Origin: a virus
Reading direction: 5' to 3' (one strand)
DNA: 64,000 nt
Virus record (IMG/VR): IMGVR_UViG_3300048999_000073
Coordinates: 1-64,000 of that record
The notes beneath the pieces are model-generated. The model saw only the letters and a list, made by a program, of their open reading frames with translations. It made no database searches and was not told where the DNA came from. Shown piece after piece: positions 45,644 to 54,736 of this stretch (positions are counted from its first letter, which is position 1; each line of letters starts with the position of its first letter). The position numbers and the translations under genes were made by a program.

Positions 45644-45844
45644 ATGCCCGACCGGCTCCTGACAGCCCGCGACGCTCAGCGCAAGCTCGGCATTCCCGCT
45701 GGTTGGGTGCGGGTGTGGTGCGCGCAGCGCCATTCGACTGGGCTGTATCCGAAGGGCCACCGGAGTCGTGAGCCCCTGTTCTTGGAGAGCGAGCTGAGGA
45801 CCCTGAAGGAGGGCCGTTCGCTCCTGGATGAGGAAAATGACTAG
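45644..45844 (+). CDS. MerR-type winged-helix protein
   Basis: 66 aa. LLTARDA Q RKLGIPAGWVRV-like segment then KGHRSREPLFLESELRTLKE forms a winged helix. Placed just before terL, so perhaps a late-gene regulator. Confidence 0.6.
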   Translation: MPDRLLTARDAQRKLGIPAGWVRVWCAQRHSTGLYPKGHRSREPLFLESELRTLKEGRSLLDEEND

Positions 45845-46058
45845 CACCGTCGACCCATATTCGCACGCCGATCAGCTGCGGTTCGTCGAGCTGGGTTCCC
45901 AGTTCAAGGTGTTCCGCTGCGTGAACCCCGGATGCGAGAAGCAGGGCCGCCACGTGATCGTGTTCGGGCAGAACCTGGCGCATTTCGTGGCATGGCCCAA
46001 CCTGACGTGCCGTTTCTGCGGTCAACCGCCGCAGGTGATGGTCGTTCGGGACCAGTAG
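45837..46058 (+). CDS. zinc-ribbon protein
   Basis: 73 aa from the ATG at 45837. FKVFRCVNPGCEKQGRHVIV then WPNLTCRFCGQPPQ: four cysteines for one zinc. It ends one base before terL. Confidence 0.65.
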   Translation: MTSTVDPYSHADQLRFVELGSQFKVFRCVNPGCEKQGRHVIVFGQNLAHFVAWPNLTCRFCGQPPQVMVVRDQ

Positions 46059-47660
46059 ATGCCGTGGCGTGGTCCTGAGGAGCCGGGGGAATTCCCGACA
46101 TTGGGCCACGAGGTCGCCGCATGGATTGAGGCGAGCCTGGTGATCCCCGATGGGGAACGCACTGGGGACCCTTTCGTCCTGACCGACGAGCAGTACATGC
46201 ATCTGCTGCACGCGTACCGACTTGTTCCGCAGGCGAAGGCCGGCGAGGGCTCGGATGCGTTCAAATACAACGGCACGATGCTGATCAGGCCGCAGAAGTG
46301 GGGGAAAGACCCCCTAGCGGCGGCGATCGTGTGCGTCGAGGCGTTGGGCCCGGTCCGTTTCGGCGGTTGGGACGCGAATGGGGAGCCTGTCGGGCAGCCG
46401 TGGGCGACTCCGTGGATCCAATGCGCCGGTAACGCCGAGGAACAGTGCGCGAACACCTACCGGCCGATCGTCACGATGCTTCGTGAGGGCCCGCTGAATG
46501 GCACCGCCGGCCTCGATGTGGGCGATACCCGCATCAATTTGCCCTCGGGTGGGCGGATCGAGCCGGTCACGGCGTCGTCGCGGGCCCGTCAGGGTGCCCG
46601 GTTGACGTTTTGCACGCTCACAGAGCCGCAGCTGATGACCGATTCGTCGGGTGGGGTGAAGCTGGCGACCACCGTGTGGCGCAACTTGGGCGGTATGGAC
46701 GGCCGGTGGATGGGTGTTTCGAACGCCTGGGACCCCTCTGAGCGGTCTGTGACGCAGCGGGTGTTCGAGGCGCGGGACCCGCACATCTTCACCGACTACC
46801 GGCCGCCGCGGAATCACGTCGAACTGCATGACGAGAAGGCGATGATCGCCGAATTGGCGTGGGTGTACGGCGATTCGGCGGTCGAGAAGGGCGGATGGGT
46901 CCGTCTGTCCCGGCTGCTGAAGGAAACGCAGAATCAGGCGTTCTCTGAGGGCGAAATCCGCCGCTACTACCTGAATGAGGTGTCGGTCGGGTCGAAGGAT
47001 GCGGTCGACATGCTGCTGTGGACCGCGCAGGGCCGCCGGAATGAGCCCCTGGAGCCCGGTGAGCGGGTCACTTTGGGGTTCCACGGCTCCCAGAGCCGGG
47101 ACGCGACGAGTTTGTGCGCAGCGAGGCTCTCAGACGGGCGTCTGTACCACCTGAAGACGTGGGAGAAGCCCTACGGGGTGTCTGAGTGGCAGGTTCCGCG
47201 CCAGGAAGTGCACGACGCCGTGGCGAATGCGTTCGACGCGTTCGAGGTGGTGTCGATGATGTGCACTCCGCACGGTTGGCAGACCGAAGTGGACACCTGG
47301 GCCGGCCAATATGACAAAGCTGGTGAGGCCAAGGTCCTGGAACTGTGGCTGAACAGCGAAATGCGCATGGATCAGGTCGTTGAGCGGTTCATCACGGCCC
47401 ACAAGGGCACCGATCTGACCCATGACGGGTCGGAAATCATGCTGAAACACGCCGCTGGCGCGGCTCTCGCGGCCGGGAAACGCCGCCCGAGCGCCGAAGA
47501 GCGGGACCCAGGACAGCCCGAGAACTACCAGCGGGTTGTCCGCAAAAGCCATGCCCAGTCCATTTCAGCGTTCGTGGCCGCCCTGTTGGCCTACGAAGCG
47601 AGGGGTTGGGCCATTGAACACGGCGAACTGGCGGACCAGCTGGTTCCTAGTATCTGGTGA
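46059..47660 (+). CDS. terL: terminase large subunit
   Basis: 533 aa. ATPase: Walker A-like LIRPQKWGKDPLAAA (75-88) and a Walker B region LTFCTLTEPQL (E189). The nuclease region begins VTLGFHGSQSRDATSL (338-352). It translocates DNA and cuts it. Two positions are odd: related actinophage proteins usually have D-E in the Walker B motif and GFDGS in the nuclease; here T188-E189 and H342 are read. It is separated from terS by the fibre genes. Confidence 0.87.
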   Translation: MPWRGPEEPGEFPTLGHEVAAWIEASLVIPDGERTGDPFVLTDEQYMHLLHAYRLVPQAKAGEGSDAFKYNGTMLIRPQKWGKDPLAAAIVCVEALGPVRFGGWDANGEPVGQPWATPWIQCAGNAEEQCANTYRPIVTMLREGPLNGTAGLDVGDTRINLPSGGRIEPVTASSRARQGARLTFCTLTEPQLMTDSSGGVKLATTVWRNLGGMDGRWMGVSNAWDPSERSVTQRVFEARDPHIFTDYRPPRNHVELHDEKAMIAELAWVYGDSAVEKGGWVRLSRLLKETQNQAFSEGEIRRYYLNEVSVGSKDAVDMLLWTAQGRRNEPLEPGERVTLGFHGSQSRDATSLCAARLSDGRLYHLKTWEKPYGVSEWQVPRQEVHDAVANAFDAFEVVSMMCTPHGWQTEVDTWAGQYDKAGEAKVLELWLNSEMRMDQVVERFITAHKGTDLTHDGSEIMLKHAAGAALAAGKRRPSAEERDPGQPENYQRVVRKSHAQSISAFVAALLAYEARGWAIEHGELADQLVPSIW

Positions 47661-47674
47661 GAGAGGGGTCGAAC

Positions 47675-47839
47675 GTGCGGCAATGGCTCCTGATCGCCCT
47701 TGAGCTGCTATTCGTGGCCATATTCGTCGTGGGTGTGTACTTCGTGTACTGGCCGGCGGCGCTCCTGGTGATCGGCGTCGTGGGCGTCATCGCCTGCGAG
47801 CGGTGGGCGATGGCTGAGAACGTGAAGGCACGCCCGTGA
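47675..47839 (+). CDS. two-TM membrane protein
   Basis: 54 aa from a GTG with AGAGGGG upstream. WLLIALELLFVAIFVVGVYF then VYWPAALLVIGVVGVIACER: a hairpin of two helices. A membrane protein between terminase and portal is common in actinophages; role unknown. Confidence 0.6.
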   Translation: MRQWLLIALELLFVAIFVVGVYFVYWPAALLVIGVVGVIACERWAMAENVKARP

Positions 47840-49095
47840 GCGGCCTATTCGGGTTGTTCGAGAAGCGGGTCAACCTGGAAAACCCGGCGGTGTCGCTGTC
47901 GGACCCGTCGCTGCTGGCGTGGCTGTCCGGGCCGCCGACGGACTCCGGGGTCCCGGTCAACGAGATGACCGCCATGCAGTTCTCGGCGGTCGCCCGATGC
48001 GTGTCGCTGATCTCCGGGCTCGGCGGGGCGATGCCGATCGTGGTCGCCGACGCCAAGACGAAGCAGCCGGTCGACCATCCGCTGGTCGTCAACCCGCACC
48101 CGGACATGACCGCCGTCGAGTTTTGGCGCCTCACGTACGTGGCGCGCACGTTGTGGGGCAACTTCTACGCCCAGAAGATCCGCAAGCGCATGTCAGGCGA
48201 CGTGCAGTACCTCATGCCGATCGCCCCGAACCAGGTCAACCCGAAGCGGGGCGAGCCGACGAGCTCAAATCCGTCGGGGAAGGTCTTCGAGGTCACCGAG
48301 AACCGGGGCGGCACCCGGACCATGACCTCCCGGGACATCTTTCACCTCCCGGGCCTCGGGTACGACGGGATCGCCGGGGTGTCGCCGGTGCGGATGGCGG
48401 CGCAGGCGATCGGGCTGGCGTTGGGCGCGGAGAAGTACGCGGCGAAGCTGTTCGGGTCGGGGAACCTGATGAACGGCATCCTGCAGACCGACCAGAAGCT
48501 GACACAGCAGCAGGCCGAGGCGCTGCAGGACCGGTGGACGCAGAAGATGTCCGGCCTGCAGCGGGCGCACCAGGCCGCGGTGCTCGATGCCGGGCTGAAG
48601 TTCGAAAGCCTCACGATGCCCAACGACGACGCCCAGCTGTTGGAGAGCCGGCGGTTCGAGCTGACCGAGATCGGCCGCTGGTACGGGGTGCCCCCGTTCC
48701 TCATGTTTGATCACGAAAAGTCCACCACCTGGGGCTCCGGCCTGGAACAACAGGCCCTCGGATTCGTGAAGTTCGACCTGCACCCGATGTGGCTTGGCCC
48801 CACCGAGCAGCGGATCACCAAGGAGCTGCTCAGCGAGGGCCTGATGGCCCGCTACGACCTCACCGACCTGCTACGCGGCGATTCCATTTCTCGAGCGGAG
48901 TTCTACAGGGTGATGAGGGAAGTGGGCGCCTACAGCGCCAACGACATCCGTCGCAACGAGGGCATGCCCGACATCGACGGCGGCGACGAGTACCTCAAGC
49001 CGGCGGCGATGGGCACCACCGAGGATGCCCCGCTTGGCACGGACAAGGTCATGGGCGGCGCCTCGCTCGGCCCGTCGGATTCGGCAACGTCCTAG
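47836..49095 (+). CDS. portal protein, HK97 type
   Basis: 419 aa from a GTG. VNEMTAMQFSAVARCVSLIS then DIFHLPGLGYDGIAGVSPVR and MLFDHEKSTTWGSG-like LEQQALGFVKFDLHP are characteristic of HK97-type portals. It forms the dodecameric ring at the capsid vertex and is followed by the protease and capsid genes. Confidence 0.92.
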   Translation: MSGLFGLFEKRVNLENPAVSLSDPSLLAWLSGPPTDSGVPVNEMTAMQFSAVARCVSLISGLGGAMPIVVADAKTKQPVDHPLVVNPHPDMTAVEFWRLTYVARTLWGNFYAQKIRKRMSGDVQYLMPIAPNQVNPKRGEPTSSNPSGKVFEVTENRGGTRTMTSRDIFHLPGLGYDGIAGVSPVRMAAQAIGLALGAEKYAAKLFGSGNLMNGILQTDQKLTQQQAEALQDRWTQKMSGLQRAHQAAVLDAGLKFESLTMPNDDAQLLESRRFELTEIGRWYGVPPFLMFDHEKSTTWGSGLEQQALGFVKFDLHPMWLGPTEQRITKELLSEGLMARYDLTDLLRGDSISRAEFYRVMREVGAYSANDIRRNEGMPDIDGGDEYLKPAAMGTTEDAPLGTDKVMGGASLGPSDSATS

Positions 49096-49112
49096 AAGAA
49101 GGGAAATCGGCG

Positions 49113-50465
49113 ATGCTCATGCGCAGCCTGCCGACTGATGAAGAGCGTCGCAGTCTCGCCCTGGACGACGCTTCGGTGGACCTCACTGACGCCACTGGTG
49201 AGGCGGCGATCGGTCGCACGTTCATCGGCTACAGCTCGGTGTTCGGGAAGCGGACCGCCATCGGCAACCCGACCAAGGGTGGGTTCCTGGAGGAAATCAG
49301 CCCCGGGGCCTACACCAAGACCATCACCGAGGCCGACCAGCGGTTCCTACTCGACCACAACCCGTTCTACGTGGTCGCCCGGCGCAGCGCCGGCAGCCTG
49401 AACCAGGCCCAGGACCACTACGGGCTGCTGGTCCGGGCGAACCTGGACTACAACCTGTCCTACGTCAACGACCTGGCCGCGAACGTCCGCAACGGCAACC
49501 TCACCGGCATGTCGGTCGGGTTCCGGGTGCCCGAGGGCAAGGACGAGTGGACCAACACCATGCTCGACACCCGCGCCGGGCAGGTCGAGGTGGAGCTGCG
49601 GACCATCAAAGAAATAGCACTCATCGAGAACTCGGCGGTCACCTTCCCCGCCTACACCGACACCACCGCCTCGCTGCGGCACTCGCTGGTGCCGGCGCTG
49701 CTGCAACGCCGCGACGCCGAGGCCATCCGTCGGGCCGCGACGTACCGGCCCGACCTGGCCCAGTGGCTCGGATTCGAGTCCGAGCTGAGCCCTGTGCACA
49801 TCGACCTGGCGACCAGTGAACGGGAGCGGATGCGACCCGGCTCCGACGCCGCCGAGGCGGTGCGGATCATTACTGGCGTCACCTCTACCTCGGTGTCGAA
49901 CCGCATCGCGGATCCAGACTCGCTGCTTGTCGCTGGGGAGCGGACAAGTAGCACCCCGGCCGGGGTCGCTGTCTCGGGGGACGGCGACCCCGGCCCACTA
50001 CCTGGAGAGGTCCTGGGCCACGACGAGACCATCCACGCCACCGGCGAGGTGATGGACCCGTCCGAGGAACGCGAGGGCGACCCGAAGAAGCCCTATGGCG
50101 ATGTCACCTACGCCGACCCGGGGTACCAGAAGGACGGCAAGAAAAGGTATCCGCTCGACACGAAGGAACACGCCAAGGCGGCCTGGAGCTACATCAACCA
50201 GGCCGGCAACGCCAGCGCCTACAGCGCGGACCAGCTCGCCAAGATCAAGGCGAAGATCAAGGCCGCCTGCAAGAAGTTCGGCGTGGAGATCGACGACGAC
50301 CGGGGCAGCGAGCCGGCAGAGACCACTCGCACTGGCCCCGATGCAACACCTGCTGGTGATGAGAGCACCGAGCCGGCCGCGTCCACTCGGAACGCCCCAT
50401 CCCAGCATGAACTGGCGAAGGCACGTCTGCGGGTCCTGAGGACCCGGATGGCGGCCAGCGCCTAA
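49113..50465 (+). CDS. prohead protease (S78) with C-terminal lysine-rich domain
   Basis: 450 aa from the ATG at 49113. The protease domain spans about residues 25-200: GYSSVFGKRTAIGNPTKGGF, catalytic His in FLLDHNPFYVV, and Ser in LTGMSVGFRVPEG. A linker follows, then KKPYGDVTYADPGYQKDGKK and KEHAKAAWSYINQAGNASAY, a domain often fused to actinophage proteases. It cleaves the capsid delta domain during maturation. The extra domain roughly doubles the usual length. Confidence 0.88.
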   Translation: MLMRSLPTDEERRSLALDDASVDLTDATGEAAIGRTFIGYSSVFGKRTAIGNPTKGGFLEEISPGAYTKTITEADQRFLLDHNPFYVVARRSAGSLNQAQDHYGLLVRANLDYNLSYVNDLAANVRNGNLTGMSVGFRVPEGKDEWTNTMLDTRAGQVEVELRTIKEIALIENSAVTFPAYTDTTASLRHSLVPALLQRRDAEAIRRAATYRPDLAQWLGFESELSPVHIDLATSERERMRPGSDAAEAVRIITGVTSTSVSNRIADPDSLLVAGERTSSTPAGVAVSGDGDPGPLPGEVLGHDETIHATGEVMDPSEEREGDPKKPYGDVTYADPGYQKDGKKRYPLDTKEHAKAAWSYINQAGNASAYSADQLAKIKAKIKAACKKFGVEIDDDRGSEPAETTRTGPDATPAGDESTEPAASTRNAPSQHELAKARLRVLRTRMAASA

Positions 50466-50479
50466 CACCCCTTCCGAAC

Positions 50480-50513
50480 AGAGCCCCCTGCGCCTGGCGC
50501 ACGGGGCTCTTTT
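50480..50513 (+). terminator. rho-independent terminator between protease and capsid
   Basis: AGAGCCCC (50480-50487) pairs with 50503-50510, with an inner TGCGC/GCGCA, followed by TTTT. Partial termination here could set capsid levels relative to protease. Confidence 0.7.
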
Positions 50514-50539
50514 GCGTGCCCTGAAAGGACGCGGCACTA

Positions 50540-51799
50540 ATGAGCGAGCACCTTAAGCGCAAGATCGAAGAGCAGAACAAGATCTACCAGCGGATGCTGG
50601 AGATCCAGGAGCTGGCCGAGAAGGAGAACCGGGACTGGACCGCTGAGGAGCGGACCAACTGGGACGAGGCGAACACCAAGCTCGACGAGGTTTCCGCCGA
50701 CGTCGAGCGGCTGAACACCGCCCAGACCCGCGATGGCGTGGACTACGGGCAGCTCCTGCGGACCGGTGAGCCCGGCCCGAGCGCCGACCTGACCGACGAG
50801 CAGCGCGACGCCGAGCGTGACACCCAGTACAACCGGGCATTCGACGGCTTCGTCCGGGGCGGTGTCGAGACCCTGGACATGGAGCACCGGCAGCTGCTGG
50901 CGGCGAACTTCGTGACCGGCGACCAGGAGTCCCGGTTTCAGGCGACCTCGCCGGGTAGCTCTGGTGGTTACCTGATTCCGCCGGGGTATCGGCAGATCAT
51001 CATCGAGCGGATGAAGGCGTTCGGTGGCCTCCTGGCCTACGCCACGGTGATCAACACCAGCTCCGGTAACCCGCTGCAGTGGCCGACCAACGATGACACC
51101 GGCAACGTCGGGTCGATCCTGGCGGAGAACACCGGTGCGAGCACGGTGAACTTCACCTTCGGGACCGCCAACCTCGGTGCCTACATGTACAACTCGGGCA
51201 TCGTGCTGGCGTCGCTGCAGGTGCTGCAGGACTCCGTGTTCCCGCTGGACACCTGGCTGCCGAACCACCTCGGTATCCGGATCGGCCGCAAGATCGCCGC
51301 TGACCTGGTCAACGGCACCGGCTCCGGTCAGCCGCTGGGTGTGGCCACCAACGCCGCTGTGAGCGTCACGGGTACGGGTGTGTCGGGCATCAGCTACGAC
51401 AACCTGATCGACCTGGAGCACGCGCTGGATCCGGCGTACCGGCAGAACTGCAGGTTCATGATGGCGGACTCGACCCTCGCGGTGATCCGGAAGATCAAGG
51501 ACACTCAGGGCCACCCCCTGTGGGTCCCGGTCCCGGTGCCCGGAATGGCGCCGACGATCAACGGCCAGCCCTACTTCATCGACCAGGCCATGCCCGCTCC
51601 GGGCGCCTCGGCCAAGTCGATCCTGTTCGGCGACTTCGCAGAGGCGTACGTGGTCCGCCAGGTCCTGGACATGAACATGGTCCGGTTCGGCGAGCGCTAC
51701 ATGGACGCTCTGCAGGTCGGCTTCCTGGCGTTCACCCGCCTGGACGCCACCCTGCAGAACACCAACGCGGTCACCGCGTTCCAGCACGCCGCCTCCTAA
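50540..51799 (+). CDS. major capsid protein, HK97 fold
   Basis: 419 aa. An N-terminal coiled-coil scaffold (KRKIEEQNKIYQRMLEIQEL, to about residue 60) is the delta domain removed by the protease. The body contains GSSGGYLIPPGYRQIIIERM, ATVINTSSGNPLQWPTNDD and IADLVNGTG-type motifs, ending VGFLAFTRLDATLQNTNAV. It forms the icosahedral shell. Confidence 0.93.
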   Translation: MSEHLKRKIEEQNKIYQRMLEIQELAEKENRDWTAEERTNWDEANTKLDEVSADVERLNTAQTRDGVDYGQLLRTGEPGPSADLTDEQRDAERDTQYNRAFDGFVRGGVETLDMEHRQLLAANFVTGDQESRFQATSPGSSGGYLIPPGYRQIIIERMKAFGGLLAYATVINTSSGNPLQWPTNDDTGNVGSILAENTGASTVNFTFGTANLGAYMYNSGIVLASLQVLQDSVFPLDTWLPNHLGIRIGRKIAADLVNGTGSGQPLGVATNAAVSVTGTGVSGISYDNLIDLEHALDPAYRQNCRFMMADSTLAVIRKIKDTQGHPLWVPVPVPGMAPTINGQPYFIDQAMPAPGASAKSILFGDFAEAYVVRQVLDMNMVRFGERYMDALQVGFLAFTRLDATLQNTNAVTAFQHAAS

Positions 51800-51810
51800 C
51801 AACCGTCTGA

Positions 51811-51854
51811 AACGACCGCAGGCCCCGCCCCACCAGGCGGGGCCTGCGGCGTTT
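51811..51854 (+). terminator. strong terminator after capsid gene
   Basis: CCGCAGGCCCCGCC (51816-51829) pairs over 14 bp with 51836-51849, followed by CGTTT. It suits a highly expressed gene such as the capsid. Confidence 0.65.
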
Positions 51855-51876
51855 CGCCCACCCCTTGGAGAGGTCA

Positions 51877-52143
51877 ATGTCTGAGAAGACGGCGAAGAAG
51901 GACGCGAAGGACGCGAAGGACGCGCCGGTCAAGCCGCTCGATGACCGCAATGTCTCGGACGGCAGCGTCGACCGGGTCGGCGCGGTGCCGCGTGACCCTG
52001 ATGGTTCGCCTCGGCTGCGGCCCGGATTCAAGCTCCAGCTGACCGAGGGCGCCACCGACGCCGAGAAGGCCGCGGCCTGGAACCTCGGCGGGGAGCTGCC
52101 GCCCGAGGGCGTCATCGAGTACGTCCCGGCGCCGCACGTCTGA
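51877..52143 (+). CDS. hypothetical head-region protein
   Basis: 88 aa from the ATG at 51877 with GGAGAGG upstream. Lys/Asp-rich start (KTAKKDAKDAKDAPVK), then PRLRPGFKLQLTEGATDAEK. Possibly a capsid accessory or decoration peptide. Unknown. Confidence 0.65.
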   Translation: MSEKTAKKDAKDAKDAPVKPLDDRNVSDGSVDRVGAVPRDPDGSPRLRPGFKLQLTEGATDAEKAAAWNLGGELPPEGVIEYVPAPHV

Positions 52144-52352
52144 TGCCCACGGTCCGCATGAACACCGCGATCGCTGATCGCAACTACTCGCTGGAAGACG
52201 GCCAGACCGCCGACGTGTCGGCCGAGCTGGCGCAGCAGTGGGTGGCGGCCGGCATCGCGTCCTACGTCACCACCGAGTCGGTGGACACCCCTGAGCGGCG
52301 GCAACGCCCCGCCGAGGTGCGCCGCCGGCCGGGGCGTCCACGGAAGTACTGA
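52143..52352 (+). CDS. hypothetical protein with AT-hook-like C-terminus
   Basis: 69 aa. The body has DGQTADVSAELAQQWVAAGI; the end is RRRPGRPRKY, an AT-hook core (GRP flanked by basics). It might bind DNA in the capsid. Unknown function. Confidence 0.65.
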   Translation: MPTVRMNTAIADRNYSLEDGQTADVSAELAQQWVAAGIASYVTTESVDTPERRQRPAEVRRRPGRPRKY

Positions 52353-52363
52353 GGAGGTCCGGC

Positions 52364-52627
52364 GTGGCGAACAAGGCTATCGGCTCGATTCAGTTCGACC
52401 CGAATACGACTACGCCATCCTGGCAATTCACCTATGGCGTCATTAATCCGAGCGGGACATTCATCGCCACGGCAAACGCGTTTGTTGCGGCGTCCTATGC
52501 GGACAAGCCCTACGACGTCTGGGCGAAGGTCGTTGCCCAGGTGCGGTCTGACCAGGGGGATTCCGGTCTGACTGTGGTGCCGCCACCGTGCAGCTTGGAA
52601 TTGCTCATGTACGGAAAGACGTACTGA
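52364..52627 (+). CDS. hypothetical structural protein
   Basis: 87 aa from a GTG with GAGGAGG upstream. TPSWQFTYGVINPSGTFIAT then VVPPPCSLELLMYGKTY. Possibly a capsid or connector accessory. Unknown. Confidence 0.6.
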   Translation: MANKAIGSIQFDPNTTTPSWQFTYGVINPSGTFIATANAFVAASYADKPYDVWAKVVAQVRSDQGDSGLTVVPPPCSLELLMYGKTY

Positions 52628-52630
52628 GCA

Positions 52631-53338
52631 ATGGCTGTCACTGACTACTTCACGGTCGATCAGCTGAAGGCGACGCTGCGGATTAGCCAGGACACCTTCG
52701 ACGACCAGCTGCAGGTAGCGATCTCGGCGGCGAGCCGCCAGATCGACGAGTACTGCAACGACCGGTTCTGGCTCGATGACGCCCCCACCGCGCGGGTGTT
52801 CAAGGCCATCTCCGCTCGGCGGCTGACCACACCGTCGTTCTCCTCGACTACCGGCCTGGTGGTCGAGATGGACATGGACGACGACGGGGTGTTCGAGACC
52901 ACCTTGGCCGAGGGGGTCGACTTTCAGGCCGGCCCCCCGGACAAGGTCTCGACCTGGCCGTTCACGGTGATCGAGACCCTCGGGACTCGGTTCTTCCCCG
53001 GCGAGCTGAACCCCTATTTCGGGTGGGGGTATGGCTACAGCCCCGGCTACTACGGCGTCGCCTACGGCGGCGAGTGGTGGCCGCTGTCGCAGCGCGCCCG
53101 AGTTCGGGTTACTGCGCGGTGGGGGTGGCCGTCGGTGCCGTCGCAGGTGATCCAGGCGTGCCAGATCTTGGCGGTCGATTTCTGGAAGTCGAAGGACCTG
53201 ACGAATGGGTCGGCCGGCACCACTGTGTTGTCCACGGCCACATTCGGTGGGGCCCGGGGCACCCAGATTCAGCTGCCCGGGTTTAACCCGCTCGCCAAGG
53301 TCCTGCTGTGTGGGTTGCGGGAACCGGTGGTCGCGTAA
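52631..53338 (+). CDS. head-tail connector (gp6-like adaptor)
   Basis: 235 aa. VDQLKATLRISQDTFDDQLQ then VAISAASRQIDEYCNDRFW is the N-terminal four-helix pattern of HK97 gp6-like adaptors. The middle has a Tyr/Gly-rich GWGYGYSPGYYGVAYGG loop. It docks below the portal. Confidence 0.78.
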   Translation: MAVTDYFTVDQLKATLRISQDTFDDQLQVAISAASRQIDEYCNDRFWLDDAPTARVFKAISARRLTTPSFSSTTGLVVEMDMDDDGVFETTLAEGVDFQAGPPDKVSTWPFTVIETLGTRFFPGELNPYFGWGYGYSPGYYGVAYGGEWWPLSQRARVRVTARWGWPSVPSQVIQACQILAVDFWKSKDLTNGSAGTTVLSTATFGGARGTQIQLPGFNPLAKVLLCGLREPVVA

Positions 53339-53755
53339 ATGGCCGCTGGAATGGGCGCGATCCGTCGCGCTCTGCTCACCCGCGTCGGCACGATCCAGGA
53401 TGTCTCGACGTATCCGTTCGTGCCCGACTCGATTAACGCGCCGGCCATGTTCGTGCAGCCGGGGCAGCCGTTCGTGGACTACCAGAAGGCATTCCGGGGC
53501 GGCGGCACCGAGTGGAAGTTCTTCATCACGATCCTGGTGAACCGGATTGATGAGGAATCCGCGCAGGACAGCCTCGATGACTACCTGGATCCAGACGGTG
53601 TCCTGGTCGACATCCTACAAAACCGCGACATCGACGATGACCTGTTTCAGCTGGTCGATTACGTCGAGGTGATGTCGGCCCAACGGTACGGCGCCTACCG
53701 CATCGGCAATACGACCTATCTGGGCGCGGAAATGGTGATTGTTGTCCGGTCCTAG
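53339..53755 (+). CDS. head-closure or tail-terminator protein
   Basis: 138 aa, IRRALLTRVGTIQDVSTYPF then WKFFITILVNRIDEESAQDS and TTYLGAEMVIVVRS. Length, alpha/beta layout and position between connector and major tail protein fit a tail terminator. Exact assignment uncertain. Confidence 0.65.
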   Translation: MAAGMGAIRRALLTRVGTIQDVSTYPFVPDSINAPAMFVQPGQPFVDYQKAFRGGGTEWKFFITILVNRIDEESAQDSLDDYLDPDGVLVDILQNRDIDDDLFQLVDYVEVMSAQRYGAYRIGNTTYLGAEMVIVVRS

Positions 53756-53767
53756 AAAGGGCTGATC

Positions 53768-53965
53768 ATGGCGAGTAAGTCCTCGCCCAAAACCGATTAC
53801 GTATGCCGTTTTGGGCTGAACTATCCAGGTCCAGATGGGCCACTCCACCGCAGCGAAGAAGGCGACCCCTATCTCGGGGACAACGCCGAGGAATTGCTGG
53901 AACAGGGGTTAATCGTCCCGGCTCCCGCCGGGTCTAGCCAGCCTGGCGATGAGGAAGGGAAGTAA
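53768..53965 (+). CDS. hypothetical connector-region protein
   Basis: 65 aa. YVCRFGLNYPGPDGPLHRSE then LEQGLIVPAPAGSS. Similar short proteins lie before major tail genes in actinophages. Role unknown. Confidence 0.6.
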   Translation: MASKSSPKTDYVCRFGLNYPGPDGPLHRSEEGDPYLGDNAEELLEQGLIVPAPAGSSQPGDEEGK

Positions 53966-53971
53966 GGCGGA

Positions 53972-54736
53972 ATGGCTACTCTCAAGGCGTATGTCGGTCG
54001 GAATGTTTCGATCGCCGTCGAGCAGTACGACGTGTCCGGGCACGGCAATGAGCTGAAGGCGAAGCGGGACGCGGCGGTTATTGACGCGACCGGCTTCGGC
54101 GACCGGTTCGAGTACGGCCTGGCCGGTATTCAGAAGTCCTCGATCGAGCTGAAGGGTCACTACACCCCCGGCTACACCGGGTACGACGGAATCATCAACC
54201 AGCGGTTCGGCCAGGACTCCGACGTCAATGTGTGCTACGGCGCGCTGGGTTGGGGAATTCTCAACCCGGTAGTTATGCAGCCCAGTGTCATCACCAAATA
54301 TGACATTGATGCCAAGCTCAAGGGTGCTGTCGAAATCGACTCGGTATTCACCGCTCGTGGTGCCGTGGACGACGGGTACCAGCTGCTCGCGCCGAACACC
54401 TACCTGACCGGCGCCTCCGGTGTGTCGAATGTGCTCGACGACACCCTCACCACCGGCGCCACCGCGGGTGGGTGCGCGGCGCACATTCACCTGCTGTCGC
54501 TGGTCGGCACCTCGCCCAGCCTGGCGGTGAAGATCCAGTCCAGCACGGACGGCACCACCTGGGCGGACGTGCCGGGGCTGACGTTCACCGCCCTGACCAC
54601 GATCGGCTCGCAGCGGCTCACGCTGCCGAACGGCACCGCCATTCCGCCGTTCATCAAGGCCAGCTGGACCCTGTCCGGCACCGGCGCTATCGCGTCGGCA
54701 ATGGTCGGTTTCAGCCGGGGCGTCATCTTCCACTAA
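53972..54736 (+). CDS. major tail protein
   Basis: 254 aa. The N-terminal domain VGRNVSIAVEQYDVSGHGNE then IDATGFGDRFEYGLAGIQKS is a tail-tube fold; the C-terminal beta-sandwich (VKIQSSTDGTTWADVPGLTF) is an added surface domain similar to the 40529 protein. Position before chaperones and tape measure supports the assignment. Confidence 0.8.
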   Translation: MATLKAYVGRNVSIAVEQYDVSGHGNELKAKRDAAVIDATGFGDRFEYGLAGIQKSSIELKGHYTPGYTGYDGIINQRFGQDSDVNVCYGALGWGILNPVVMQPSVITKYDIDAKLKGAVEIDSVFTARGAVDDGYQLLAPNTYLTGASGVSNVLDDTLTTGATAGGCAAHIHLLSLVGTSPSLAVKIQSSTDGTTWADVPGLTFTALTTIGSQRLTLPNGTAIPPFIKASWTLSGTGAIASAMVGFSRGVIFH

